The translations under genes and the position numbers were made by a program. A stretch of DNA of 64,000 bases from Luxibacter massiliensis. GTDB lineage: Bacteria > Bacillota > Clostridia > Lachnospirales > Lachnospiraceae. The stretch lies in assembly GCF_900604355.1 (NCBI RefSeq), contig NZ_UWOE01000001.1, positions 1,984,001 to 2,048,000 on the forward strand, given 5' to 3'. The notes below the pieces were generated by a model. The model was not told the DNA's origin, ran no database searches, and was given only the letters and a program-made list of their open reading frames with translations. This document shows positions 1 through 7,161 of this stretch, piece by piece. Numbering within the stretch: the first letter of the stretch is position 1; each line of letters starts with the position of its first letter.

Positions 1-436
1 AACTGGCCATAGCACAGGCCTCTGTTATATCTTCTTCCTTCCCCTGCCCTCCTGACACAATTGCAATGGTCTCCTGATGTTCCTCTAAATACTTCAGGGC
101 AGCGTCCAGCCTCCTTAGCAGGGAATTTGTAATCTTTGTCCCCCGTACTTGCGCACCCAGAATAATTAAATACTTAACTTTCACACCATCCCGGTTTCTC
201 ATTGCCATACATATACAAAGTTCTGTCACTACAAAAACGCTCCACAGAGGCAGCATCACTATAAATAAAAATTTATCCACAGCCGGGTGTCCTGAAAAAA
301 TCCCTAAAAGAAAATTCAAGGCTGCCGCCATGAGCCAGAAACCGGAAAAAGTAGAATTCCACCTTCCTGTATATTTACAAATTATTAGATAATACACAAC
401 ACAAATTAGGCCCGCCACCCCAAAATAAATGTGCAT
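1..436 (-). CDS. YdcF/ElyC-like DUF218 membrane protein (3' end outside window)
   Basis: The reading frame is open from an ATG at 436 down to the window edge, giving about 145 residues without a stop. The N-terminal part holds two to three hydrophobic segments. After it comes a soluble start that reads KYLIILGAQVRGTKIT, then LLRRLDAALKYL and then IVSGGQG-EEDITEA. That order (G-A-x-V near a beta strand, R-L-x-A-x-x-Y, then SGGQG) is the typical start of the DUF218/YdcF domain found in envelope proteins such as SanA and ElyC. The family's biochemical role is not settled. An AAGGGGAAG ribosome site lies a few bases before the chosen ATG. The C-terminal half is missing because of the window boundary, not because of a visible mutation. 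Confidence 0.72.
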   Translation of the reverse strand, partial: MHIYFGVAGLICVVYYLIICKYTGRWNSTFSGFWLMAAALNFLLGIFSGHPAVDKFLFIVMLPLWSVFVVTELCICMAMRNRDGVKVKYLIILGAQVRGTKITNSLLRRLDAALKYLEEHQETIAIVSGGQGKEEDITEACAMAS

Positions 437-531
437 CGCTTCCCCTTCCCAAAAACCATCCTATAAAACAGCCACATCCCCCGGCCGCAGTTGTCCGGGG
501 GATGTCCAAATCCGATATAGACTTAAGGGAA

Positions 532-1047
532 TTAAATATTCTTCCCACAACATTTTTTATATTTTTTGCCGCTTCCACAGGGACATGGGTCATTTCTTCC
601 TATCTTCTTCTCTTTACGGACAGTACCTGACTGCTTCTGCTCCCGGTAGAGCCGCTTTCTTGTCTCTTCATCAAAAATACTTTCCCACTGGGGCAGTTCA
701 TACAGCCAGTCTGCTTTAGCATCCACCATATTTTTATATAGTTTCTCTTTATCAAAAGCAAGGCTGACCTCCGTAGTCTCTGTCATTGTCTCAATTGGAT
801 TGGGAATCTTCAGGCTGTCATTAATGCCATCCAGGAAACCTACCATTGTCATGACGTCCTGGCCGTACTTGCCGGCAAGCTCTTCTACTGTCCCCTTTAC
901 TTCCACATCAGGATCTGTCAGAAGCTGCTCATAAATCTCCTTCTCGATATTAAAGTACACTCCCCAGAACTTCTCCAGCTGTTCCCTTGTCAAATCCTTG
1001 TTATAGGCCGTGTCTCTCCATTGATCCAATAAACACTTTTCACTCAT
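532..1047 (-). CDS. SEC-C metal-binding motif protein
   Basis: This is a 171-residue acidic soluble protein. It ends in a classical SEC-C motif (GRNDPCPCGSGKKYKKCC), the zinc-binding tail known from the SecA C terminus and from many small proteins of unknown role. The first 140 residues have no domain I recognise; they look helical and contain no membrane segment. The start at 1047 is chosen because AAAGGAG lies about nine bases upstream; a longer frame beginning at 1098 lacks such a site. The motif identification is secure, the function unknown. It is transcribed in the same direction as the DUF218 gene that follows after about 95 bases. Confidence 0.8.
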   Translation of the reverse strand: MSEKCLLDQWRDTAYNKDLTREQLEKFWGVYFNIEKEIYEQLLTDPDVEVKGTVEELAGKYGQDVMTMVGFLDGINDSLKIPNPIETMTETTEVSLAFDKEKLYKNMVDAKADWLYELPQWESIFDEETRKRLYREQKQSGTVRKEKKIGRNDPCPCGSGKKYKKCCGKNI

Positions 1048-1174
1048 TGTATATAACTCCTTTTTTAATTTTTCACTCGTGTCCCCATTATATACCAAAA
1101 TTCAAATATAGTAAATAAATATTATCCGTTTGTACGATTACTAAAAACCTTTTTTATCTGCCGGGAATCTGGGC

Positions 1175-1202
1175 TTGCATTACACCTGCTTTTTGTTATA
1201 AT
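1175..1202 (+). promoter_or_regulatory. Sigma-A promoter for the small membrane protein gene
   Basis: A TTGCAT -35 element and a perfect TATAAT -10 element are separated by 16 bases. They lie about 40 bases before the ATG at 1243, whose ribosome site is AAAGGA. Position and match are good; no experimental support is possible here. Confidence 0.6.
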
Positions 1203-1242
1203 ATCTATAATTACATGTTATGTAATCAGAAAGGATGTATTT

Positions 1243-1467
1243 ATGAAAAAAACGAAACGGATCCTGGCGCTGGCCGCCGCAGCTCTTCTCATATGCCTTT
1301 ATGGCAGCACATTGGTTTTTGCACTGTCTGGCAGCTCTGCTTCACTGGGACTTTTGAAAGCATCCATGGCCGCTACAATCCTGCTTCCCGTCCTCATATA
1401 TGGATACACTCTCCTCTTCCGCCTGGCCCATAAAGACAGGGCAGATAAAACAGATACAGAGCAATAA
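1243..1467 (+). CDS. Small two-helix membrane protein
   Basis: This gene encodes 74 residues with a positively charged N terminus (MKKTKR) and two hydrophobic segments at about residues 7-30 and 39-60. A short charged tail (HKDRADKTDTEQ) follows. An AAAGGA site precedes the ATG, a consensus promoter sits upstream and an intrinsic terminator follows, so it appears to be a free-standing single-gene unit. I do not recognise a family. The first helix could also act as a signal peptide, but the second helix and the lack of a clear cleavage site favour an integral membrane protein. Confidence 0.65.
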   Translation: MKKTKRILALAAAALLICLYGSTLVFALSGSSASLGLLKASMAATILLPVLIYGYTLLFRLAHKDRADKTDTEQ

Positions 1468-1471
1468 CCCA

Positions 1472-1636
1472 TCAGACATATAATTGTACAAGCTCCAGGG
1501 CAGCTCCCCACTGTGCTGCTCTTTTTTCTGTTAAAGTCTTATGCTTTTTCTCTGTATTTTCCTTTTGTTTCCTTCTTTCCAGATATTCTTCCATGGATAT
1601 CATCTCCTGCATTTTCTTTTTATTGCTTCTATACAT
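1472..1636 (-). CDS. Small basic hypothetical protein
   Basis: This frame encodes 54 residues and is rich in Lys, Arg and Glu (MYRSNKKKMQEMISMEEYLERRKQ...). It is predicted to be helical and has no membrane segment. The start at 1636 has an excellent AAAGGAGGT site seven bases upstream, which is the main reason to believe in it. Its 3' coding end overlaps, on the opposite strand, the terminator of the small membrane protein gene. No family is recognised. The product could be a small DNA- or RNA-associated protein, but nothing in the sequence shows that. Confidence 0.55.
   Translation of the reverse strand: MYRSNKKKMQEMISMEEYLERRKQKENTEKKHKTLTEKRAAQWGAALELVQLYV
1498..1527 (+). terminator. Intrinsic terminator after the small membrane protein gene
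   Basis: A 7-bp stem (GGGCAGC with GCTGCTC, one G-T pair) and a 10-base loop are followed by six T residues on the plus strand. It lies inside the 3' coding end of the opposing small gene. Confidence 0.6.
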
Positions 1637-1943
1637 ATAAATACCTCCTTTACTAAATCTCAGCCTTATCATTATATGAATACATACCTGCAAATATTCC
1701 TAAAAACTTATATCCTTATGTGTTGCTCATTTGTTATTACAGGTATATTGTAGCCGCCAAATGTGTCGGAGCTATGGAAGAACTCTAAAAACTTTATAAT
1801 CTGTCTCTTAAATATTCCTGTGGCCAAAAAAGGACTGCCATAAAACGTAAAATCCTCCTGGAGCCTACCGGCCTGTATGAGAGATACATTTTATAACAAT
1901 CCTTCTTTATTATTTTTATAAGATTTTGGTGTGTATCAGAATT
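1637..1943. other. Intergenic stretch, nothing identified
   Basis: This 307-base AT-rich interval lies between the purA stop codon and the small basic protein gene. I see no tRNA, no convincing hairpin with a T run and no believable coding frame. The purA terminator must be weak or was not recognised. Confidence 0.5.
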
Positions 1944-3221
1944 TTATGATCGATAAATAATATCATCTCTTCCCGGGCCATTGCTGATCAGGGTAATTGG
2001 ATATCCAATCTCCTGCTCCACAAATTCAATATACTTACGGCAGTTCTCAGGAAGTTCTTCGTATTTCCTGATACCTTTGATATCTGTTTTCCACCCCGGG
2101 AGTGTTTTTAAAACAGGCTTTGCTTTCTCAAGAAGATGGGTAACAGGGAACTCGGTTGTAACCTCCCCGTCAATCTCATATCCCACACATACAGGAATCT
2201 CATCCAGATACCCCAGCACATCAAGGACCGTAAATGCCACATCTGTTGTGCCCTGCATTCTGCACCCATACTTGGAAGCTACACAGTCAAACCACCCCAT
2301 ACGCCTGGGACGTCCTGTCTTGGCTCCGAACTCTCCGCCATCGCCTCCGCGCCGCCTCAGTTCATCTGCCTCCTCGCCAAATATCTCGCTGACAAATGCC
2401 CCTGCCCCCACTGCGCTGGAGTAGGCCTTGCATACGGTGATAATCTGCTTAATCTCATATGGAGGTATGCCCGCCCCTATAGCGCCATAGGCAGCCAGAG
2501 TGGAGGAGGATGTCACCATAGGATAAATGCCGTGGTCTGGATCCTTCAAGGAACCCAACTGCCCCTCCAGTAATATATTCTTGCCCTCCTTCAGCGCCTG
2601 ATTGAGGTACAGAGATACGTCGCAGACATAGGGAGCTATCATTTCTTTATACTTTTTCAGTTCTTTATATAAATCCTCAGGGTTGATCAGTGGTTTATGG
2701 TATAAATGTTCAAGCAGCACATTCTTCTGCTCTGCCACACGCACTGTCTTTTCTTTCAAAAGTCCGTCGTCAAAGAGCTCACTCACTTGAAAACCAATCT
2801 TAGCATACTTATCAGAATAAAACGGTGCAATCCCTGACTTAGTGGATCCAAAGGACTTCCCTGCAAGCCGTTCCTCCTCATATGCGTCAAAATCCTTGTG
2901 GTATGGCATCACAATCTGCGCTCTGTCGGATACCAAAATCTTTGGCATGGGTACCCCCCGGCCCACAATCGTCTGGATTTCTTCGAACAATACAGGGATA
3001 TCCAGTGCCACCCCATTGCCGATTATACTGGTTGTATGGCTGTAAAAAACTCCAGACGGCAGTGTGTGAAGGGCAAATTTCCCATAATCATTGATGATTG
3101 TATGGCCTGCATTCGCCCCTCCCTGAAAGCGGACAATGATGTCAGCCTCTTTACCGAGCATGTCTGTAATCTTGCCTTTCCCTTCATCGCCCCAGTTAGC
3201 ACCTACTACTGCTTTTACCAT
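1944..3221 (-). CDS. purA: Adenylosuccinate synthetase
   Basis: This 425-residue enzyme has the usual length for bacterial PurA. It joins IMP and aspartate with GTP to make adenylosuccinate, the first committed step to AMP in the cytoplasm. The N terminus carries the GTP-binding GDEGKGK loop (NWGDEGKGKI). The GGANAGHT motif and the catalytic His follow, as do STKSGIAPFYSDKYAK and the C-terminal TGRPRRMGWFD signature. A GGAGGG ribosome site lies seven bases before the ATG. The gene has its own promoter at 3367-3395 and a leader of about 140 nt holding a very stable hairpin, so it seems to be regulated separately from the cardiolipin synthase gene upstream. Confidence 0.97.
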   Translation of the reverse strand: MVKAVVGANWGDEGKGKITDMLGKEADIIVRFQGGANAGHTIINDYGKFALHTLPSGVFYSHTTSIIGNGVALDIPVLFEEIQTIVGRGVPMPKILVSDRAQIVMPYHKDFDAYEEERLAGKSFGSTKSGIAPFYSDKYAKIGFQVSELFDDGLLKEKTVRVAEQKNVLLEHLYHKPLINPEDLYKELKKYKEMIAPYVCDVSLYLNQALKEGKNILLEGQLGSLKDPDHGIYPMVTSSSTLAAYGAIGAGIPPYEIKQIITVCKAYSSAVGAGAFVSEIFGEEADELRRRGGDGGEFGAKTGRPRRMGWFDCVASKYGCRMQGTTDVAFTVLDVLGYLDEIPVCVGYEIDGEVTTEFPVTHLLEKAKPVLKTLPGWKTDIKGIRKYEELPENCRKYIEFVEQEIGYPITLISNGPGRDDIIYRS

Positions 3222-3265
3222 TTCAAACCCTCCTGCGTATTTTGTCGCTATTACACTTGATCATC

Positions 3266-3333
3266 CACAGAGGACAGGAGGATATGCACCCCTTATGCCA
3301 GGCTTTGGGATACATATCCCCCTGTCCTCTGTG
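3266..3333 (-). promoter_or_regulatory. Long hairpin in the purA leader
   Basis: Two 21-base arms at 3266-3286 and 3313-3333 are complementary along their whole length, with a single G-U type pair. The first bases of the 26-nt spacer can extend the stem by about six more pairs, leaving a loop of about 14 nt. The hairpin lies between the purA promoter and the start codon (45 nt upstream of the ATG). No T run follows on the minus strand, so it is not a standard intrinsic terminator. It could be a regulatory leader, an RNA processing site or a mobile palindrome. Confidence 0.7.
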
Positions 3334-3366
3334 CACGGCAGCCTAAGAAATCAAACTACCTTAAAA

Positions 3367-3395
3367 ATTATACTATATTTTTTGTGTGATGTAAA
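3367..3395 (-). promoter_or_regulatory. Sigma-A promoter of purA
   Basis: Read on the minus strand, TTTACA and TATAAT are separated by exactly 17 bases. The predicted start of transcription near 3360 gives a leader of about 140 nt containing the long hairpin. Confidence 0.7.
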
Positions 3396-3456
3396 ATATT
3401 ATTTCCCATTCTCCCCATTGTTCGCAGCTGTCTGGCCTTCTTGTCTGTGGGGATTC

Positions 3457-5034
3457 TTACATCAGGGGCGCTATCAGCCTGAGTACACGGCCGCACACAG
3501 CCATCAGCAGTCCAGTTTCTCTTAAATCCGCAATAGAAATCCTCTGGCACTGCTTTAATGTTTTTTGGAAGTCTCCCTCGATATCCTGGACCACTGGATT
3601 ATTATATATAAACACACCACATTCGTAATGGAGGTACAGGCTCCTGTAATCAAGGTTGATTGTCCCCACAACGGCCGTATCATTGTCAGACACAAAGATC
3701 TTGGCATGGACAAAGCCGGGGGTGAACTCATATATCTGCACCCCAGACTCAATTAACTCTCTGTAAAATGTTTTAGCTACTGCAAAAGCATACCACTTAT
3801 CCGGTATATGGGGCATAATAATACATACCTCTATTCCACTCTTGGCCGCCCGCATTAATGTATCCAGCATTTCATTATCCAATATCAGATATGGGGTCAT
3901 AATATGTACATATTTTTTGGCATGGTTTAATATATGGAAATATACTTCCTCCCCCACATCCTCATTGTCATAAGGACTGTCGCCATAAGGAATCATAAAC
4001 CCTAACTCCCTGTGAAGTCCTGCCGACATAGGAGTGAGATATTTTTTATATTGCTCCGGCCTTATCTCTGTGACATTCCACATTTGAAGAAATAACATAG
4101 TCAAACTCTGCACGGCATCTCCCTGAAGCATGACGGCAGTGTCCTTCCAGTAACCGAAACGCTCTTTCCTGTTAATATATTCATCCCCCAGGTTAATCCC
4201 TCCGGTAAAGCCGATTGTCCCGTCAATCACGCAAATCTTCCTATGATCCCTGTTGTTCTGTGTGGTAGACAGCACAGGCCTTATAGGACTGAACATTTTA
4301 CATTGAATGCCATATCTCCGGATAAGCTTTGGATAATTATAAGGAAGCATGGAGATACTGCACATCCCGTCATACATAAAGCGGACCTCCACCCCTTCCT
4401 GCACCTTTTCCTTCAGAATATCCAGGATCGTCCCCCACATATACCCTTCTTCGACTATGAAATACTCCATAAATATAAACTTTTTAGCTTGTTTGAGTTT
4501 TTCGGCCATTACGGGAAATTTTGCTTCTCCAGAGGGGAAAAACTGAGCCTTTGTATTTCTATAAGTAGGAAAACCCAGCTGATACTTCATATAATGTGCC
4601 AAATTTGCATTTGCCGGCTTACTCAGACGCAAATCCTCAATAATGTCTTTTCTCTGCTCCATATAATGATATGTATCGAGTTTAAGCCTGGCCAGCCTTT
4701 TCCCAATATATCTGGTACCGATCTGTGATTTTACATATATATAGAAAAGACATCCAAATGCCGGAAAAACAAGGATTAAAAGCACCCAGGTCATATTAAA
4801 GGCAGGATTGCCCCTTTGGTTAATAATATAAACAACAATAACAGCGCCAAGTATATTCATGGCCCCATAGACATATACTACATAATCACTCAGATAAGTT
4901 GCTGCCCCCAGCATAAGGAGAAGCTGCATCAGGACAAGCAGAAGCAAAAGCGCCGTACGGCTGAATATAACGCCAAGCAATCCTTTTTGTGCTTTTCTGA
5001 CTGTCTGTTTCCTGGAAGTCTGGTCTTTTATCAT
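3457..5034 (-). CDS. cls: Cardiolipin synthase
   Basis: This 525-residue membrane enzyme of the phospholipase D superfamily condenses two phosphatidylglycerols to cardiolipin. After a short basic N terminus come three hydrophobic segments (about residues 25-90, including the PLDc_N region). Two HKD catalytic motifs follow: the first around HRKICVIDG, with the typical GFTGGINLGDEY downstream, and the second around HAKIFVSDND, with GTINLDYRS downstream. The start at 5034 is chosen because GGGAGG lies just upstream; the longer frame to 5127 has no ribosome site. The family also contains minor cardiolipin synthases, so the exact isoform is open. It is followed by purA, which has its own promoter. 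Confidence 0.93.
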   Translation of the reverse strand: MIKDQTSRKQTVRKAQKGLLGVIFSRTALLLLLVLMQLLLMLGAATYLSDYVVYVYGAMNILGAVIVVYIINQRGNPAFNMTWVLLILVFPAFGCLFYIYVKSQIGTRYIGKRLARLKLDTYHYMEQRKDIIEDLRLSKPANANLAHYMKYQLGFPTYRNTKAQFFPSGEAKFPVMAEKLKQAKKFIFMEYFIVEEGYMWGTILDILKEKVQEGVEVRFMYDGMCSISMLPYNYPKLIRRYGIQCKMFSPIRPVLSTTQNNRDHRKICVIDGTIGFTGGINLGDEYINRKERFGYWKDTAVMLQGDAVQSLTMLFLQMWNVTEIRPEQYKKYLTPMSAGLHRELGFMIPYGDSPYDNEDVGEEVYFHILNHAKKYVHIMTPYLILDNEMLDTLMRAAKSGIEVCIIMPHIPDKWYAFAVAKTFYRELIESGVQIYEFTPGFVHAKIFVSDNDTAVVGTINLDYRSLYLHYECGVFIYNNPVVQDIEGDFQKTLKQCQRISIADLRETGLLMAVCGRVLRLIAPLM

Positions 5035-5154
5035 ACACACCTCCCGTGTATCCCTCATGTATGCGCGCCAATACACAATAGTATAGCACAATTCATCCCG
5101 CATTAGAAGTCCGGCAAATATACACAATAAATGCCGTTTATTTACTCTCTATTG

Positions 5155-5183
5155 TTGTAATTGCAGAAGAAAAGTATTACAAT
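5155..5183 (+). promoter_or_regulatory. Probable promoter for the acidic membrane-anchored protein gene
   Basis: TTGTAA and TACAAT are separated by 17 bases, about 65 bases before the TTG start at 5250. The two elements also form an imperfect dyad (TTGTAAT with ATTACAA), which could be an operator. Confidence 0.45.
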
Positions 5184-5249
5184 AGATAATGAATTATTTT
5201 ATCTGGCACAGTATATCTGTGAAAGAAGTTCAGAAAGGAGACTCTTACA

Positions 5250-5528
5250 TTGAAAAAATTTCTAAAATGGTTTATTGCCCTTGCAGCTATCGGTTCAGCA
5301 GTGGGCCTGATCATCGCTTATTTCTGCAAAGGCAGATGCTCTGATGACTGCCACGATAACGGCCAGGATACGGAAGAAGAGGATTTTGATTTAGACAGCG
5401 ATTTGCAGCCTGCTGACAGAGAATATGTCCCACTGCACAGAACGGCTGATTCAGTTTCTGATACACCGGCCGCCGAGGCTGAGGAGAATAAAGAAGAAGA
5501 TAAAGAGACTGCCGGGGAAGAAAAATAG
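5250..5528 (+). CDS. Membrane-anchored acidic small protein
   Basis: This gene encodes 92 residues. A Lys-rich start and one hydrophobic segment (about residues 5-26) are followed by a short Cys-containing stretch (CKGRCSDDC) and a strongly acidic, probably disordered tail. The start is TTG, supported by AGAAAGGAG at a normal distance; no ATG lies in frame nearby. The layout suggests a single-pass membrane anchor with the acidic tail in the cytoplasm or cell wall space. I recognise no family. A promoter candidate and a bidirectional terminator flank it, so it is probably a one-gene unit. Confidence 0.65.
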   Translation: MKKFLKWFIALAAIGSAVGLIIAYFCKGRCSDDCHDNGQDTEEEDFDLDSDLQPADREYVPLHRTADSVSDTPAAEAEENKEEDKETAGEEK

Positions 5529-5545
5529 CATTTTTAAAGAATAAG

Positions 5546-5590
5546 GCTGCCCTAACTTTCATGTAGAAGTTTCATTGTAGGGCAGCTTTA
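5546..5590. terminator. Bidirectional terminator between convergent genes
   Basis: GCTGCCCTA (5546-5554) pairs with TAGGGCAGC (5578-5586), and an inner AACTT/AAGTT pair shortens the loop. A T-rich tract follows on the plus strand and TTATTCTTT on the minus strand. It separates the acidic protein gene from the MocR gene. Confidence 0.75.
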
Positions 5591-5599
5591 TTTTCCCCT

Positions 5600-6997
5600 T
5601 TATTTCCACGCCTCAGCTAATATCTTAACAGCTTCTTGAATCTTCTCCTCATCTATATTGGCATAACCCAGCAATATAGTGGCCTGCCCATTTTTCCGCG
5701 GCCCAATAAAATATTGGGATAACCCATATACTCTTACATCTCTTGCCTCCGCGCTTTGTATTAATTCCTCCTCTGTCGTCCCATCCTGAAAATGAAGCAG
5801 CAGATGGACTCCTGCATTTTCACCCGAAATCCTGCACCGTTTCCTAAGCACCTTAAGGCATCCCAGAAGTGTATCATGCCTGCTTTTGTACAATGCCCTT
5901 GTCTTATTTAAATGTCTCTCAAAATATCCCCCTTCTATAAATTTCTGTAATATCATCTGATCCACTTTTGATACTGTGGAGTTCAGAAATCCGCTCCTTT
6001 CCCTAAAAAGCCTCAAGAGGGGGACAGGCAGTACCATATAGCTCATACGGATTGCCGGCGCGATAGATTTTGAAAATGTACCCATATATATCACCTTTGA
6101 ATTACTGTCATATCCCTGGAGCGCGGGAATTGGTTTTCCTTTATAGCGAAATTCACTGTCATAATCATCTTCGATAATATAGCGCCCATCCTCTTCCTCC
6201 GCCCATTTCAGCAGGGCTGTGCGTCTTTTAACTGGCATTACAGTCCCAAGGGGATAGTGATGTGATGGCATTACAAAAGCAATATCTGCATTTGTATTCC
6301 CCAGTTTCTCCACCTCCATGCCTTTTTCATCCATATCTACAGTGCAGACTTCATAGGACAGGTTTTTAAAAAGCCTGTAGGCCTGTTTATAAGTAGGATT
6401 TTCCAGTGCCACTTTATGGCCTGGCCCTATCACTGTTGTCAGAAGCATCAAAAGGTAGTCATTCCCTGCCCCTACAATAATCTGTTCTGGGAGGCAGTTT
6501 ACGCCGCGGGCCTGGTGCAGGTATCCACATATGGCCCTTCTCAGACCGGGCTCACCCTGGGGATCCCCCAGCCTGAACAGTTCCGCCTGGTCGTCAAGAA
6601 GGCACTCCTTTGAGAGCTTTCTCCAGACATGATGGGGAAAGCTTTTTAAGTCTACCCCATTGGGGGTAAAATCATATTTAGGCTTTACCTGCCCCCTTCC
6701 AGGTTCTTCAGGCAGCGGGCCGACTGTCTGCTTCAGTTGATACAGGCCATCAACCTGGGCCGCAAAATATCCCCTGTATGGCTCGGCCTCCACATACCCC
6801 TCCGACTGGAGCTGCTCATAGGCCAGCTCCACAGTGCTCCTGCTGACCTCCAAATGTCTGCTTAGGGCCCTGGTGGAAGGCAGTTTTTCTCCGCTTAGAA
6901 TACGTCCATTTTGTATATCTCTCTTAATATACGTATAAATCTGCTCATAAAGCGGAATCTCTGACTTCGGCTGCAGGTTGATTGTCAGCTCATTCAT
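5600..6997 (-). CDS. MocR/PdxR-family transcriptional regulator
   Basis: This 465-residue protein joins a GntR-type winged helix-turn-helix (about residues 15-80, LPSTRALSRHLEVSRSTVELAYEQL) to an aminotransferase class I fold. The PLP lysine appears in the GTFSKSIAPAIRMSYMVLP segment. MocR proteins are PLP-dependent regulators; the best known member, PdxR, controls vitamin B6 synthesis, and others control GABA or taurine use. No B6, GABA or transport gene is adjacent, so its target cannot be read from context. The start at 6997 is chosen because GAGGAG lies nine bases upstream and the next residues match the family start; a longer frame to 7114 is not needed. Confidence 0.88.
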   Translation of the reverse strand: MNELTINLQPKSEIPLYEQIYTYIKRDIQNGRILSGEKLPSTRALSRHLEVSRSTVELAYEQLQSEGYVEAEPYRGYFAAQVDGLYQLKQTVGPLPEEPGRGQVKPKYDFTPNGVDLKSFPHHVWRKLSKECLLDDQAELFRLGDPQGEPGLRRAICGYLHQARGVNCLPEQIIVGAGNDYLLMLLTTVIGPGHKVALENPTYKQAYRLFKNLSYEVCTVDMDEKGMEVEKLGNTNADIAFVMPSHHYPLGTVMPVKRRTALLKWAEEEDGRYIIEDDYDSEFRYKGKPIPALQGYDSNSKVIYMGTFSKSIAPAIRMSYMVLPVPLLRLFRERSGFLNSTVSKVDQMILQKFIEGGYFERHLNKTRALYKSRHDTLLGCLKVLRKRCRISGENAGVHLLLHFQDGTTEEELIQSAEARDVRVYGLSQYFIGPRKNGQATILLGYANIDEEKIQEAVKILAEAWK

Positions 6998-7124
6998 GGA
7001 ATGTCTCCTCATAATCAAAATATCGTTGCATGGACTGGGATTGCCGCGGGTGCCTTTGCCTCCCATTATTCCGGGTATATCTACATTTCTATCTATGACA
7101 AAATATCTCCCCAAATATCAGTGA

Positions 7125-7156
7125 AGGGACAGGGCCCTGGATTGGAGCCTGTCCCT
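7125..7156. terminator. Hairpin after glnS, weak terminator
   Basis: A perfect 9-bp stem (AGGGACAGG at 7125-7133 with CCTGTCCCT at 7148-7156) starts six bases past the glnS stop. The T tract is poor on the minus strand. The GGGACAG/CTGTCCC core resembles the cores of the larger palindromes near 3.3 and 24.1 kb. Confidence 0.5.
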
Positions 7157-7161
7157 TATCT

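Noticed and set aside
3457..5034. Leader hairpin at 3266-3333 as the terminator of the cardiolipin synthase gene
   Set aside because: It lies downstream of the purA promoter and is not followed by T residues on the minus strand.
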